Source: Metarhizium brunneum (taxonomy: Eukaryota; Ascomycota; Sordariomycetes; Hypocreales; Clavicipitaceae). From it: 64,000 nucleotides of DNA. The DNA is taken from contig NC_089424.1 in assembly GCF_013426205.1 (NCBI RefSeq), positions 2,480,001 to 2,544,000 of the forward strand. Direction: 5' to 3'. A model generated the notes under the pieces. The model saw nothing but the letters and a program-made list of their open reading frames with translations, was not told the DNA's origin and ran no database searches. Within the stretch, counting starts at the first letter, position 1. Every line of letters starts with the position of its first letter. Shown piece after piece: positions 1 through 12,450 of the stretch. The translations under genes and the position numbers were made by a program.

Positions 1-501
1 GACATGTGTATATTTTATAAAACGAGGCGTAATTGCTCTACCAATTCTACGAAATGCCCACAACTAGTGGCATATGGTAACAGCGACTTATATATTGTAC
101 AGGAACGGAAATTTGGAATACTACTCTTAAGGCAGTGGTCCGAGGTCAAATTGACGAAGTGATAATTTAGATGGCCGTCGTGGTGCGCTGGTACGTCTGA
201 CGCGTCATGATGCGTAGACGGTCTATTTTTCTAGTCTCTTACTGTCCTTGGCCTGGTACAGCCTAATACTGGTGTAGATTTTACGCTTGTACGATACTCG
301 TATCATGCTTGTAATTTCATTTGACTACAGAGCGAAACAATACTCCCCTTTAATTAAGATGGCCGTCGTGGCTTGCTACCAGATGTTGACTAGTCCTGAG
401 TTGACAACCAGAAGGGTGACCTCTCTTGCATTTTGCAGGCAGCGAGGAGGCAGTAACTTTACAATAACAAATAATGATCTTATTGTCAATGAAAAGAACC
501 A
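1..501. other. Intergenic left edge
   Basis: No supportable coding sequence is seen; the open frames here start at non-ATG codons and lack recognisable motifs. A 15-base word (AGATGGCCGTCGTGG) occurs twice, at about 169-183 and 358-372. The stretch is A/T-rich and probably holds the upstream flank of the tRNA gene that follows. Confidence 0.5.
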
Positions 502-583
502 GCGTAATTGGTTTAGTGGTAAAATTCTCCGTTGCCATCCGAGCAGCGTCGGGGAGCCCTGGGTTCGATTCCCAGATTACGCA
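502..583 (+). tRNA. tRNA-Gly (anticodon GCC) with a short intron
   Basis: The 5' acceptor strand GCGTAAT (502-508) pairs perfectly with ATTACGC (576-582), followed by discriminator A. The D-arm matches the usual tRNA-Gly sequence (GGTTTAGTGGTAAAA), and the T-arm is CTGGG-TTCGATT-CCCAG. The anticodon loop TTGCCA-T carries GCC at 534-536. An 11-base intron (about 538-548) lies in the canonical place one base after the anticodon. With it removed, stem CTCCG pairs with CGGGG using one G-U pair. A run of T follows directly (about 587-593), a Pol III terminator. The gene decodes GGC/GGT glycine codons. A tRNA covariance-model scan would confirm the exact intron bounds. Confidence 0.93.
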
Positions 584-954
584 TCTCTTTTTTTAAAGTT
601 GGCTTTTTTTGCCAAGCTCACTCACCAGTTTTTGCCTGGAAGGGATTTATTTTTTCATTTTGTGTCCCTACATGCTCACTCAACCGAGGTGTACTTCACG
701 ATACTCTATCCCTATGCTTTGAGAAAACCGAAAATAGGGACAAGAAGACGTGGCACACCCATGCAACAACATTATGGGTGCTAAGAATCACAGAGCACGG
801 ATTATATATGCATTCGCGCACAATTCATGCGTCAGGTAAGCTACTCATGTATCTAAATGCATTCTGCCATTCCAACGATCATACAACATCAACCGAAGAA
901 CACACATCAACGGAGACTTCCCCAACGGCAAAAGAAAGCAATCAAGTCTTGTAG
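584..954. other. Spacer between tRNA-Gly and the PKS 3' end
   Basis: The first bases are the T-rich Pol III termination signal of the tRNA. The remainder presumably includes the 3' UTR of the minus-strand PKS, which stops at 955. No further gene is seen. Confidence 0.5.
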
Positions 955-3900
955 TTATGCCTTTTCGTATCCGCCTCTCTTCGCAATCATATGTGCCATT
1001 TCCATAATCGTGTCGTTACTCAACACCTCAAACACCGATACCTCAACATTACAGTTGCTCAATACCCAATTCCTGACTCCAACGGCGACCAGGGAATCAA
1101 CGCCGTACGCACTTGGGGGCTTGTTCACGTCAACTTCTTCGGGAAGCAGATTTGTAGCCTTGGCGAGCATGTTTGATAACCCGAGACGGATGAGATCAAC
1201 TGCACCTTCTGTACTGCCGCATCTCGCCAGGAGCGACTTCATGTCCATTCCTTGTAGTCCATTCGAGCCATCGAGACCTGGTGGTGGCATGTCTATCAAG
1301 TTCAAGTACGAGTAGAGCGCGGTCCGTGACCAATATGGATCTGCTGGCTTGTTCTGACGCAGTAAACCGCCCGTTCCCACCCCGAGAATGACCTGGGCCG
1401 GCGTGGTGTCTCCCAAGGAGCCTATTTCCCTTGTGATGGCGTGCTTGATAACAGTAAGGAAGTCATCATGGCGGATGCCGTAGAAGCCTGCGGCACGGAG
1501 CTTGTCCAACATGTCGTCGTCCTCGGCGAGCATGCCTGCCCCGAGAACAGGGCCGAGATCGATTGATACTGCTGGGACGCCATGAAGGAGACAATGATGT
1601 GCTAAAGCGTCTATGAAGCTGTTTCCGGCTGCATAATTGGCCTGTCCTCGATTGCCAATGATCCCGGCTGAACTGGCCAGGAAGACAAAAAATGGCTTGC
1701 TATCCAAGCCCGCCATGTTCTTGACCAGGTTCCAAGAACCTTGTGTCTTCGGCAGGAATGCGGCATTCCACATTTGGTAGGTCATGTTGTCAAATACTGA
1801 GTCCTGAATAACAGCAGCGCATTGGAATATCCCTCGAATAGGAGGCATCTGAACAAACAACTGGTTCTTCATGACTGCTGATAGAGACGCCTTGTCGCAA
1901 AGATCAGCTTGATAGACTCTTGCATCAACACCCTCATTTTGCAAGCCCTCGATGAAGTCACGGGATTGACTATTGGATATGCCTGATCGAGAGACAAATG
2001 CCAGATGCTTTGCGCCATTGGCGATGAGAAGCTCGGCGATGCTTCTTCCTAGACCGCCGAGTCCACCCGCCAGCAGATATGTTCCCTCAGGGTCGATGGC
2101 CTCGCTTAGAGACTTGAAATTATTGTCACAGAGAACATTAACTTTGTGGTTTTCTCCCGAGTTGGCTGAAACCGTGCAGACGCCTTGATATGGATGTTCC
2201 TGAACATGTTTCAACGCCTTATCAAGCGAGTCTATGGAGAAGTCCTTTGCCGATGAGGTGACAACTGAATCATCAAACTGCTTCTCATCCAGGAACTTAG
2301 ATGCGGATGCGAGTAGTTCTGTCACAAAATCCGCGTCTTCTCGCAGCAGACGTCGCAGGTCGAAGTTTACAGCAGTAGCACGGCTCATCGACTCGAAATT
2401 GCGTCCGATAGAGTACGGGCTGCCACCGACAAGCCGCACAATTAAGCCGCCTAGAAGGTCAGAGCCAAAAATTCTAAACAGTGATGGTCTTGGGGATATC
2501 GGCTTACAATCTTTGACACATTTCTCAACACCATTTAGACGATCTTGCGACGTGCTGTAAAGAATATCCACGCCTTTACCATCTGTCATTGTTAGGAGGC
2601 ACGGAGTAAACTCGTCCTCGGCACTGAAGATGGTGTCTGAAGTCAATCCACAGCTCTCAAGAATCTTCCGCTGGTTATCGGGGTCCTGCCCGACAATTGT
2701 CGCGAATAACTTGACCCCCAGAATTCTGGCAAGCGCGATAGCCGCAAGGCCATACGCACTCGCCCCCGCATGAATGAGGACCGACTTGCCTGGTTTTCCC
2801 CTACCCATATAGACAAGTGAGTAGTATGCGCTAATAAGCTGACTTGGGAACAAACTTGTGCTGTTACGCTGAATGAAGGGCAATTTGACCCTAAGCGTGC
2901 TTTGGATACTTCCATCAGACACTAGCCCGGCCACTTCGTCTCCAGGAAGGAACTCTGTTACATTTCGTCCGACACTGATGATGGTTCCTCGCACATCGAG
3001 GCCAATGCTAGATTCAAAGTTGCGTCCAAGAGCCGTTTCGACATCCTGGGGTATGAGAAGGGTCTGACTAAATTTGATGTCCACTTCGTCCGGAAGTATG
3101 TCTGTTTGAGGAAATTCAGTGTAATGCCACGAGTCATCACACAAACCCGCCTTGACAAGAGAGAGTTTCACATCTAACAAATCCTCTGGGCCAGCTGCGT
3201 CGTTGTGGAAAGGCCGATTGTTGAGAATACATGGAGCCATCCCTTCAATGATTTGATTCAGGGCTTGAATTGTCCTTAGCCGAGGAATGAAGACTTTGCC
3301 ATCCTTTTCCGCAAACTCCATCTCATAACAACCCGGTCTTGGTTCTTCGCAGAAAGTCTGAGAAAACACAGCCATGATATTCTTTACGACTGTATTGTCA
3401 CATATGTTTGTGGCAACATCTAGATCAAAAGTGACAATAGCCTTGCGGGGGTCCTCTGACATAAGAGTTCTGGCTAGACCAATAATCGACGAGCCTTGCA
3501 AGTTATGAGGGTTCATATGAGAACCTCGGGTCAGCCAAATCATTCCTTTTGCCGCCTTCTGAATGTCCTTTAGCAGGTTGAAGTGGAATTCATCCCATTG
3601 CAGAATAGAGTAGTGTTGGTCATGTGAGGGGAAAACGTCAAGTAGTGAAATAATAACCGATTTCTCAACAAGAGAGGCACACTTGAGAATTTCTTGAGTA
3701 TTCAAAACCGATATCTCGTATTCTTGCGCAGGCTTGGTCTGATAGGACTTCACAAGGTCAACTAGAGCTGAGACCTCGTCATTCACATCCTCTGGTACAA
3801 GTAAAATGATTGGCGGAGCAGGTGAGCCCAGTAACGCAGCAGGACGTCTGTACACAACTGGGTTTCTCGAATGTTGTTCGTCAATGTTGCCATTGATGGG

Positions 3901-6900
3901 AGTGTAGTGGTTTAGAGACGAAGATTTGAGTTTCATGAGTACGCCTCCAACCTGGAGTTTGTCCTTCAGCTTCTTCAGTTCTAAACCGAGATCATCGAAC
4001 GAGATGATGAGATGATAGTTGGAGTTGACATCCGCCATGTTTGTTTTGCACTCCACGAAGCATTCTGCGGGAGTTTCTTTCACTTTGTTAATCACCTCGT
4101 GGAAAGTATCCGAGTCCTTGTGTCCCAACAAAGTGAATTTCGACAGAGATGGCGCATCATCTTTTGCCGGGGCAAGGACTTTCAGCAGCTCTGTTGCGTC
4201 CTCTGTAGAACCCCCAGCCTGCAAGACGGCTAATCCTGGATATTTGTGAGCTAGAACACGAATGTTTTCTATGAGATCAGTGGACGAGTCGAAGGTGGCG
4301 TCTTCTCGCCAGACAATCTCGGTGCACAGGTTTCGGAAGCTTGGAAGAAATTTCTCTTCCAAGCCTGTAGACTGAAGAGCAGTCAAATACAGTCCATTGA
4401 CGATAACTCGAGTCTTGGAGGTGCCGCAACCATTCATGACAATCTTTGCAGTGGCACCTTGTAGTCCGACACGGTCAGCGGTGGCGAAGCCGGAAAACAC
4501 TTTTGGACCATCCTGATCAATGCCTGTCGATACGAAAAGACTCTTAATAAAAGTGGGAACCATAGGAACCGTTTCAATGACAAACAAAGGATGAAACATC
4601 GAGTCCAAGGTTGCCGGGTGAATTATGTGCGGATATTCGAACTTGGCAGGCATCTTGGACTTGGTGTCTGGAACGCCGACTTTGCATACACAAGCCCCCT
4701 CACCTTTGCGGATGTTTGATATATTCTGGAAAGTTGGACCATAGTTCATGCCGATAGTGTCCAAGTCTTCATAAAGCTGACGGGAGTTCATACCCTTCTT
4801 GCAGCTATCAGAGAGCTTGTCCAACTGCTTGTCATGTGCCGTGCTTGGGGCCGAAGAATAAGCAGTTGTATGCTTGAACTGTATGAATCCAGTTGCATGC
4901 TGCTCCCAGTCTCGCCCTAGATACTTAGAGTATATGGAAAACTGGTGGCTGGCCTTGGGTTGCACTTCTCCACTGATGTCGGTGGTTATCTTGATATTCA
5001 GGGCCACTTCCAAGCCATGCTCGGTGTTGGGGACGATCATAGCTTTTGAAAGATGCATATGACTAATTTCGTACCCCAAGAAGCCATCCATTGCAGGCTT
5101 TATCTGCTTGGCCCCTTCAAGAACCATAGAAACCATACCTGCAGCCGGATAGACAATAGTTTTCTGTACTTGGTGGTCCTGGATCCAGGGGTTCTCAGAG
5201 ACTCGAAGGAAGCCACGCCAGCGCGGCTCAAAAGGAGTTGAGTCCGCAGTCAGTGCCCCAATAAGATCCTGACGAGGATATTCTCGATTTCTGTTGGCAA
5301 TACTCAGATGAGACTCATGCCAATATGACTTGTCATGATTCCATGGGTATGGGGGGAGATTGGACAGGCACTTCATTCTTTGGATTTCACCTCGAGAGAT
5401 GACCTGCTCCATATTCAGGGAGCAGCCTTCGGTCCAAAGATCCCCAACAAGCCCCAGAACTTTTAAAATTCCATTGATCTTTGGTTGCATAATGGAATAG
5501 TATGCGGGAATCAAGTCTTCGTGAAAAATGGACGCCATAGTTTCTGTCGTAGGCGATCGCAAGGCCGCTCGAGGGCCGACCTCGATGAGAATCTCTGGGC
5601 GAGCTTCTACTGGCTGTTGCATCATGGACGTTACCGCTGCCACAAACAGCACCGGATTGACCATGTTATCGGACCAATAATGTGGCCCAAGCTCTTCTCC
5701 CCGAACAGACTTCCCAGTGACAGAAGAGAACATTTGAACTTGGGTTTGGAGCTCTCTCGGTTGTATAGATACAAGAGAGTCTCTGTAATCGTGCTCGACA
5801 AGCCGCATATGGGATGAGTGATACGCAGTCTGGACTTTCAGAGTACGACAAAATACCTTTTGTTTTCTTTCAGCAAGATCTTGAGAAATAGCCTCTATGG
5901 CATCAACTCTGCCTGATATGGTGGTTGATGCTGGACTATTGACACAAGCGATCTCTGCCGAAAAATGGCCATCTTCTAAATATTTCCGTGTCTCATCGAA
6001 AGACATACCAAGCACCAGCATGGCTCCTTTCAACTTTGGAGCGCGGAATGGCATACTAATAGCAGCCAATCCTCGGAAATAGGCTATTTCCCAAGCATGG
6101 AATCGAGAAACGGCACCTCCAGCGTAGGCAGCGGCTATCTCGCCCGACGAGTGGCCAATTACACTAGTAGGTGACACACCAAAAGCATGAAGGAGGTCGA
6201 CCAAGGCTACCTGGATAGCTGTTGTAGCAGGCTGTGCAATGTGAGGATAGGAAATGGCTGAATCAGATTCATCCCTCAGAATCTCTCTTATCAAGTTAAA
6301 GGGCGATTGAAGGCAATGCAAGAGGTATTCGCTTGCCTCCTCAAGGCTGCTCCTGAAAACTTGAAACTGCATCAAATCCTGGCCCATCCTAGCCCATTGG
6401 GTTCCTTGGCCAGAGAAAACAAAGCCGATACGTGGCTGTGATTTTCTCAAGGAACGAACAGTCTCGGACGATCCGGCAGTTTCAAGTTTGGCCGCAAGTT
6501 CTGTGATCGACTTTGCAACGATGAACCCTTTCCATTCCATAGTTGACCGGCGGCAAGAAAGGGTGTAAGAGTAGTCTGTCAGCAACTCCCGGGGCCCCGA
6601 CTTGGCCCGCGCCTTAATATACTCCGAGTGAGATCCCATTATACGTGACACTCCGCTCTTCTCATGAGCGGAGTAGCAAAAGAGCTGGTACTCGTTTTCT
6701 CGGGACTTTGTAGCATCCTCATCAAGCATAAGTTTGTCGGGGCTCGAAGGCGTCATATCAGCGGAGCTATGATTTCCTATTAAGCCACGAGATTGCAAGT
6801 ATTTCGGTGCTTCATCCAGAATGGCGTGGGCATTGGTACCCCCAAAGCCGAAGCAATTGATACTCACTCTGCGAAGCCCAGGCATGGGCCAGTCCATAAG

Positions 6901-8489
6901 AGAAGTTGGTACCTAAATGATCGTTCAGTATCGAATAGATTGCGTTGCGCAAGTCTCAAATTGCTTACTTTTACCTTCCAATTTTCGAAGTTTATATCTG
7001 GGTTGCCAGTTTTGAAGTTAATGTTAGGCGGGATCTTGCCTTTTTCAAGAACCATTACTCCTTTAATTATTCCAGCAACTCCTGCAGCACCCTCAAGATG
7101 GCCGATATTCGGCTTTACCGATCCAACCACAATTGGTTTCCTGATATCTCGATCGGCTGCCAGTGTTTCAGAAACGGCCTTGAGCTCTCGCCAATCTCCT
7201 GCCTGTGTTCCTGTTCCATGACACTCAACATATGCAGTCTGGTCAAAGTCAAGGCCAGCAGACTTGTACACGCTTCGGATGTTTGCCACTTGGGCTTCCT
7301 TACTGGGGAGAGTAATTCCTGCAATGATCAGCTTTGCCACGTAACAGAGGGGTCACGGAAGAAATTTACCGGTAGTTCGACCATCTTGGTTAACTGAAGT
7401 GCCACGAATGACAGCTCGAATTGTGTCGTTGTCCCGAAGAGCATCAGAGAGGCGTTTCATGATAACCACGCCGATACCTTCTCCACGACCGTAACCGTTG
7501 GCTCGCTCATCAAAGGTAAAACACTTGCCGTCTGGACTTAGAAAGTTCAATGCGGTCATTGGCATTATGGTACTTGGCGTGAGAATCATGCCAGCTCCTG
7601 CTGCTATGGCCTGGAGAGTATATCAGTACTTCAAAGACAAATATAGCCTTATAAATTTCCGAGAGAACTCACAATCGATGACTCCCTGTTACGAAGACTC
7701 TGGGCTCCCAAGTGGACAGATACCAAACTGCCACTGCAGCCAGTATCAACCGTCACACTAGGTCCGTGGAAGTTGAAGAAGTACGATATCCGGTTTGCCA
7801 TGATGGCAATGCCATTTCCAGTAGCGGCATATTGTGGAGACCAGTCAGGGTCTCGAAGACATACTTGTTCGTAGTCTTGAAAGTATTAGGATGCTGCGTT
7901 TGTGATTGTTGGGGACGGGCGGGGTGCTGCCGCTGTGACTTACCTTTGACAAACGATCCGACATAAACGGAAGTATCGCTTCCGTAGACATCTTCCTTTT
8001 TCAGGCCAGCTATTTTCGTATTAGTAATTTGTTTCAACCGATTGGAGATAAGCCGTACCATTTTCGAGTGCCTCATAGGAGACTTCCAACAGCATTCGTT
8101 GCTGGGGATCGATCGCTTTCGCATCTTCTGAGGGAATCGAGAAGAACTAAATTCATTTAGCCGACAGGCCATCATCTATTCGAAGAATTTTCTTCATATT
8201 TACAGTGGCATCGAAAGCTCTAATATCTCCTTTGAGAAGATGTGCTCCCTTAAAGGAGATCTGCAGTTAGGTTAGCACCTGCAAGTCTTGAACGAACGTC
8301 ATGGCGGTCACTTACACTTCCTTGTCGATCTCCGCTGGGATGATAATATCCATCAATATTTAGTCGTTCTTTAGGTATCTCTGACCATTGTGATTCTCCA
8401 GCCTCTAAAATTTTCCAAAGACTCTCCGGATCGGTGGCATCCCCAGGAAAGCGAAGGCCAAGGCCGATGACGGCTATGTCATCGTCCAT
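955..8489 (-). CDS. Highly reducing type I polyketide synthase (KS-AT-DH-vestigial MT-ER-KR-ACP)
   Basis: Iterative fungal PKS of about 2378 residues. Eight exons join in frame: 8489-8316, 8260-8204, 8146-8059, 8009-7944, 7875-7673, 7610-7370, 7318-6969 and 6912-955. All seven introns (49-68 bp) fall in the first 1.6 kb, within the KS domain. KS: Cys175 in DTGCSGS, His310 in ECHGTGT, His350 in [12 protein letters not shown]: nucleophile Ser near 648 in [13 protein letters not shown]: His in [11 protein letters not shown] (the usual G is K) and Asp in HPATLDS. MT: only a shortened remnant; the SAM-binding motif reads LQAGGSTED instead of LEx[20 protein letters not shown] deviates from the usual HAAAGGVGQAAI. 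KR: GGLGGLG with Ser/Tyr/Asn intact. ACP: Ser2333 in GVDSL. The protein ends just after the ACP, so it has no thioesterase, reductase or condensation domain. Such enzymes build reduced polyketides from malonyl-CoA in the cytosol. The product cannot be named from sequence. Confidence 0.95.
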
Positions 8490-11400
8490 GATCTGGTGTG
8501 GAGGACAGCTGCCGAAACCGGGCCGTAGAAGGACAAAAGATGCGTCTCAAAGAAAGAAAACAAGGTGAGGAGAAGGGAATATTTGTGAAGGCTGGAAAAA
8601 TTAAGATGAAAAGAGTCATTCAAGTTGTGGCAGGGGACCTTGGGGGTTTTGAACCCGAAGCATCGAGTGCTGTGAATCTGCCAACCAACGCAACTCTCCG
8701 CATTGAACCGCCACTCACAGTCCCGGAGGCCTATGAATATACGGAGGCAACAAGAATGACGACAAAGTAATAAAAGTCCTCACACATTCAACCCACCCCA
8801 GTGCCAACCGGCCGAAGGGGCAGGACCACACAGACCAGAGGATCCGCACGGAATCGGCAGAGAAATGGGTCTTGAGAAGGGCTTTATTCCTGACTGAAGA
8901 CGGTGGCAACGCAGTTTGGATAATGGTTGCATGTAACCATGCTTGTCGAGCTTCAACGCATGTATTGGCTTGTGGTATCTTATGCATCAACTCTATTTGA
9001 GCAATGCAAAGACCAGTGGTGATGGTGGTCGAGCCCACCCAGCCAAGTTCTGCTACGTCAGCATCACCAACAGAAGGCTTGGGATATGACAGTCTCGAAC
9101 TGACTCCATGGATCTAGAAACCCAGCCACAATGTTGAGTGAAAGCGGGGACCGTAAGCCTTGAATCGAAATGACTGTGTCCTGCCGAGATATATTCTATT
9201 TGAAGTGAGCTCTGATCCTGACGTGATCCCACCTGCCTTCATCCTGGGAAATGTAAAATGCCTTGAGAGACTTTCGAAGCGCAGACTTTTCCAACAGACA
9301 ACATAGTCAAGTACAAAAAATTTGAGAAGCTTCAAGACAAGGCATACTAGGGAAGAAGCAGCAACCCCGAGCTGTCACGTTTCCAAACAGGACGAAACAG
9401 CCAACAGGGTCCGGCGTTATCGGGTATGGCATAAGCCGACAATAGAATTTGGGTCATGTGTAAGACCGAAGCTGTCAGGCTGAAGGTAAAAGTGCCTTGC
9501 AGGATTCTCTTAACCCTTCATGGTTTAACCTATTAGATTCTTCCTCGATTTTTTGAATACCCCACACGATTGTGTCTTGGGGATCTTTTGGCGTCTTGCT
9601 GGTCAACTCACGACACAGACTATGCAAAGTATGCACAATTAGGCCGACGTCAAAGTGACTGTATCAGGAATGCATGACGGTGGTCACAGCCAATGATCTG
9701 CCCCAGTCGTCTGTCATTGCATGTGCCCTCGACAAGACCTCTATTCTGATAACCAGAATTTATGTCGGCCCAGTTTTAGGGAGTTGTTGTTTGAGACATC
9801 TTGCACTCGTAGGAATACAGTCTAGCTGGATAACAAAAGAGTCAGTTCCCTGAGCTCTCCTCAAGACAAGAACCCTCCGGCCACTACCCGTGAACTCGTC
9901 TTCCCATACTGTACGCATGTCGATCGAGGAGTGCTTGGTAGATGCCAGGTGCTCTTGGGACTGACTGTACTCATTCATTACTTGCTAGATGCGGCTGCAT
10001 CATGACTACTGAGACATCGGGTTATTGATCCTTGCCCCGGCACCCAGTAAGCATTGGTAGACCCAGCTGTCAGCATTGACAACGGATATGATCGCTGCAT
10101 GGCCTTAGCCCCGTCGAAGATCAGCCAGGGACAGACAGCCATTGTGTATTTCCATGGCTGTCCGGGATGCCCCACATTCGATATCTTGTAGCCTAGATAA
10201 TCAGATGAGGCACATTTTGGATTGAAGCACTCCTAGTTCAGGCAGAGTCGGGGCGTGTATGGTGGCGTTCGGGTTCGTCGGCCAGTCTCCAGCTCTCATA
10301 GGTCCATCTACCCCATGATTTGTGTCGGCTGTAACCCTCTGGCCTTGGAATTGTAGGACCGTCACAAGGTCTCATACATGCATGTATGCAGTCTGAGGCA
10401 AATCAGACGTCAGTTGTGATTGACATGGTACCTCAACTTTATGTCTCTCACTGCAATGGTAGAGTGATACCAGTTGAATAACTACATACCCGGGGCTACT
10501 GATTTGACTGTTAACCTAAACTGGGAATATCAGCGTCACAGATTTGCGAAGAAGTACGGATTGGTGGTGACAAACCTGCCTGGGCTGCCCGACTGGTTTG
10601 TGAAAGGGTCTGGTAAGCAACAATGTGTTGAAGCTGACATTGGACTCCTCCAGGTTGTCGGTTTGAAGAACCAGACCTGATAAAAGTTTCGCCCCCTACT
10701 TTACACTACGAAAAGTGGAGATCACTCCTTGTAGTGTAATGGCTTTATTTCGCATTATGTATCATCACAGAACCCAAGTACGACTGTCAATAAAAGATTC
10801 GATGGGTAACTGAGACTACACTTAAGCGCAGCAGTTTCAAGAAAATATTACGTTAGTGCCTTGGTGAACTGTCGTCAATGCTGTTCATAAGGGCGGACCA
10901 CACGGTTCCCTGCGCTTCAAGTGCAAAAGAACAAACAATAAGAACAAACAATGGAAAAGAGGAAAGGAAGGAAAGGAAAGGAAAGGACAGGACAGGGGAA
11001 GGGCGTCTTTTCTGTCGAAAAAAAAAAACAGCTCTCCTAACTTGTGCCGGCACTCACAGTGCTTGGATTCCATTTGGGCCTCACTGCATTTCTTAAATTA
11101 GGAAGACCCATGCTGATGCACAGACAAGAGTTGGCATCGTTGGACGCAGTCTGGTCCTCGAACCCACGTCAGTGGTTTCCTGGGGTTTTCCAATGAAATC
11201 CACATCATCTGCTCTGGGACAAATGCACGATTGTCAGCACAGGAGAGGACGAGGCCAAAACAAAGCACCGTCGAAAAGCCCGAGATTGAATCTAGCATTT
11301 TCTTTCAAGCCACGTCGGCCCAGAGACACCATACATGGGTGACAGTTGTCCACGGGCTCGGTCATGCCGGCGCCCAGCAACCTCGTCCAACTAATGGACC

Positions 11401-12450
11401 AAGGCAGTGTTGTATCTGTACGAGCATGGTGTAATACTGTGATAGCCAAGGGAAGGCCCGCTAATTGGTCATGTATGGCCGCCGGCAATACATGGCCTGC
11501 GCAGTTGTAGGAATTGACAGCAGCCACTTCACTCATTGCTCCAAACGGGACTGATCCAAGGGAACATGGTGTAGGGAATGGTTTGTTACACGGGCTAGGT
11601 CGTTGAAATGAGTGGCCTCTTTTTATGGTATACTCCCGCTTGCTCCACACAGCCGAAATATTTGGATGCTGCTCAGAGCAGAAATCCGATGCATTGTAGC
11701 ACACACATCATACTCCGTACACGTTTTCGGTCTCAGTCTGCTCCCCTGTCTCAGTATTCTATTGTACGTGTGGAATTTTGACTTGGGGCGTAGAATCTCG
11801 CTCTTACACTGCGATTGGCAATTCGGTTGCTCTCGATTGAGAGCAAGACCATGTCTAGCTTGGTCTTTGGTGGCCACCGGTTTACAAACGGGAGGTCCAT
11901 TAGTCCTTGTAAGTGGTGTCAATGCATGAGGCTCCAACGAATGGGTGGATTGGCAGATCAAAACGCACGCTTGTATGACCGAGTCCAGCACAGTTTTGAC
12001 AAAGACATTTTGCTTGAAACGATACATGTCAAGAGCAGTTGAATATCGCGTAATGGGTCTCTCCCCGCGAGAAAGTCAAGCAGTAACTCCAAGTTGGAGC
12101 AGGAGCGAGGCAGGAGTGACCATGGCTCAAGTGCTATGCTCCTTCCAGTTCATAGCACAGACCGGACCAAACTTGCGTCACACTCTGGCGAGTCTCGTCT
12201 GTTTCGGCTGTTAATTCACTGCTTGCCACAGCTTGGCGAAATTCACAGCATCACCCGAGCCGCATGAGTTTCGTTTCTTCCCTTTGCCCCTCTCCCGGTT
12301 TGGAGACTTCTTTCTTTTCTTCGGCATTCCTCTGCTTCAACGCCGACTCGTTGTCAGACCAGGACCATCAACGACACCCAGTTATACACTCGTTTCCCCC
12401 TCCATTTCTCACTTTGTTTCTTGGACCGCTTTCATACTAAGAGCATCATC
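8490..12450. other. Long gene-free stretch between PKS and MFS genes
   Basis: About 4 kb with no recognisable exon on either strand; frames above 60 codons are scattered, overlapping and motif-free, and I found no P450, oxidoreductase or Zn2Cys6 signature. It contains the PKS promoter (near 8490-9000), a nested hairpin at 10701-10739, a purine tract rich in GGAAA at about 10935-11000, and a TACTCCGTAC word at 11711. The MFS promoter lies at the right end. Confidence 0.5.
10701..10739. repeat. Nested inverted repeat (hairpin)
   Basis: Arms TTACACTAC (10701-10709) and GTAGTGTAA (10731-10739) are exact reverse complements. Inside them lies a second pair, AGTG and CACT, around a five-base loop, separated from the outer stem by a symmetric 4/4 internal loop. 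Its function is unknown; a fold-back element remnant or a transcribed hairpin are both possible. Confidence 0.6.

Noticed and set aside
11098..11170. Possible minus-strand tRNA suggested by a GTGGGTTCGAGGACC word
   Set aside because: The T-stem does not pair and no acceptor, D or anticodon arm can be built around it.
8490..12450. Search for tailoring enzymes or a pathway regulator beside the PKS
   Set aside because: No P450 heme-binding motif, short-chain dehydrogenase motif, methyltransferase motif or Zn2Cys6 cysteine pattern was found in any frame.
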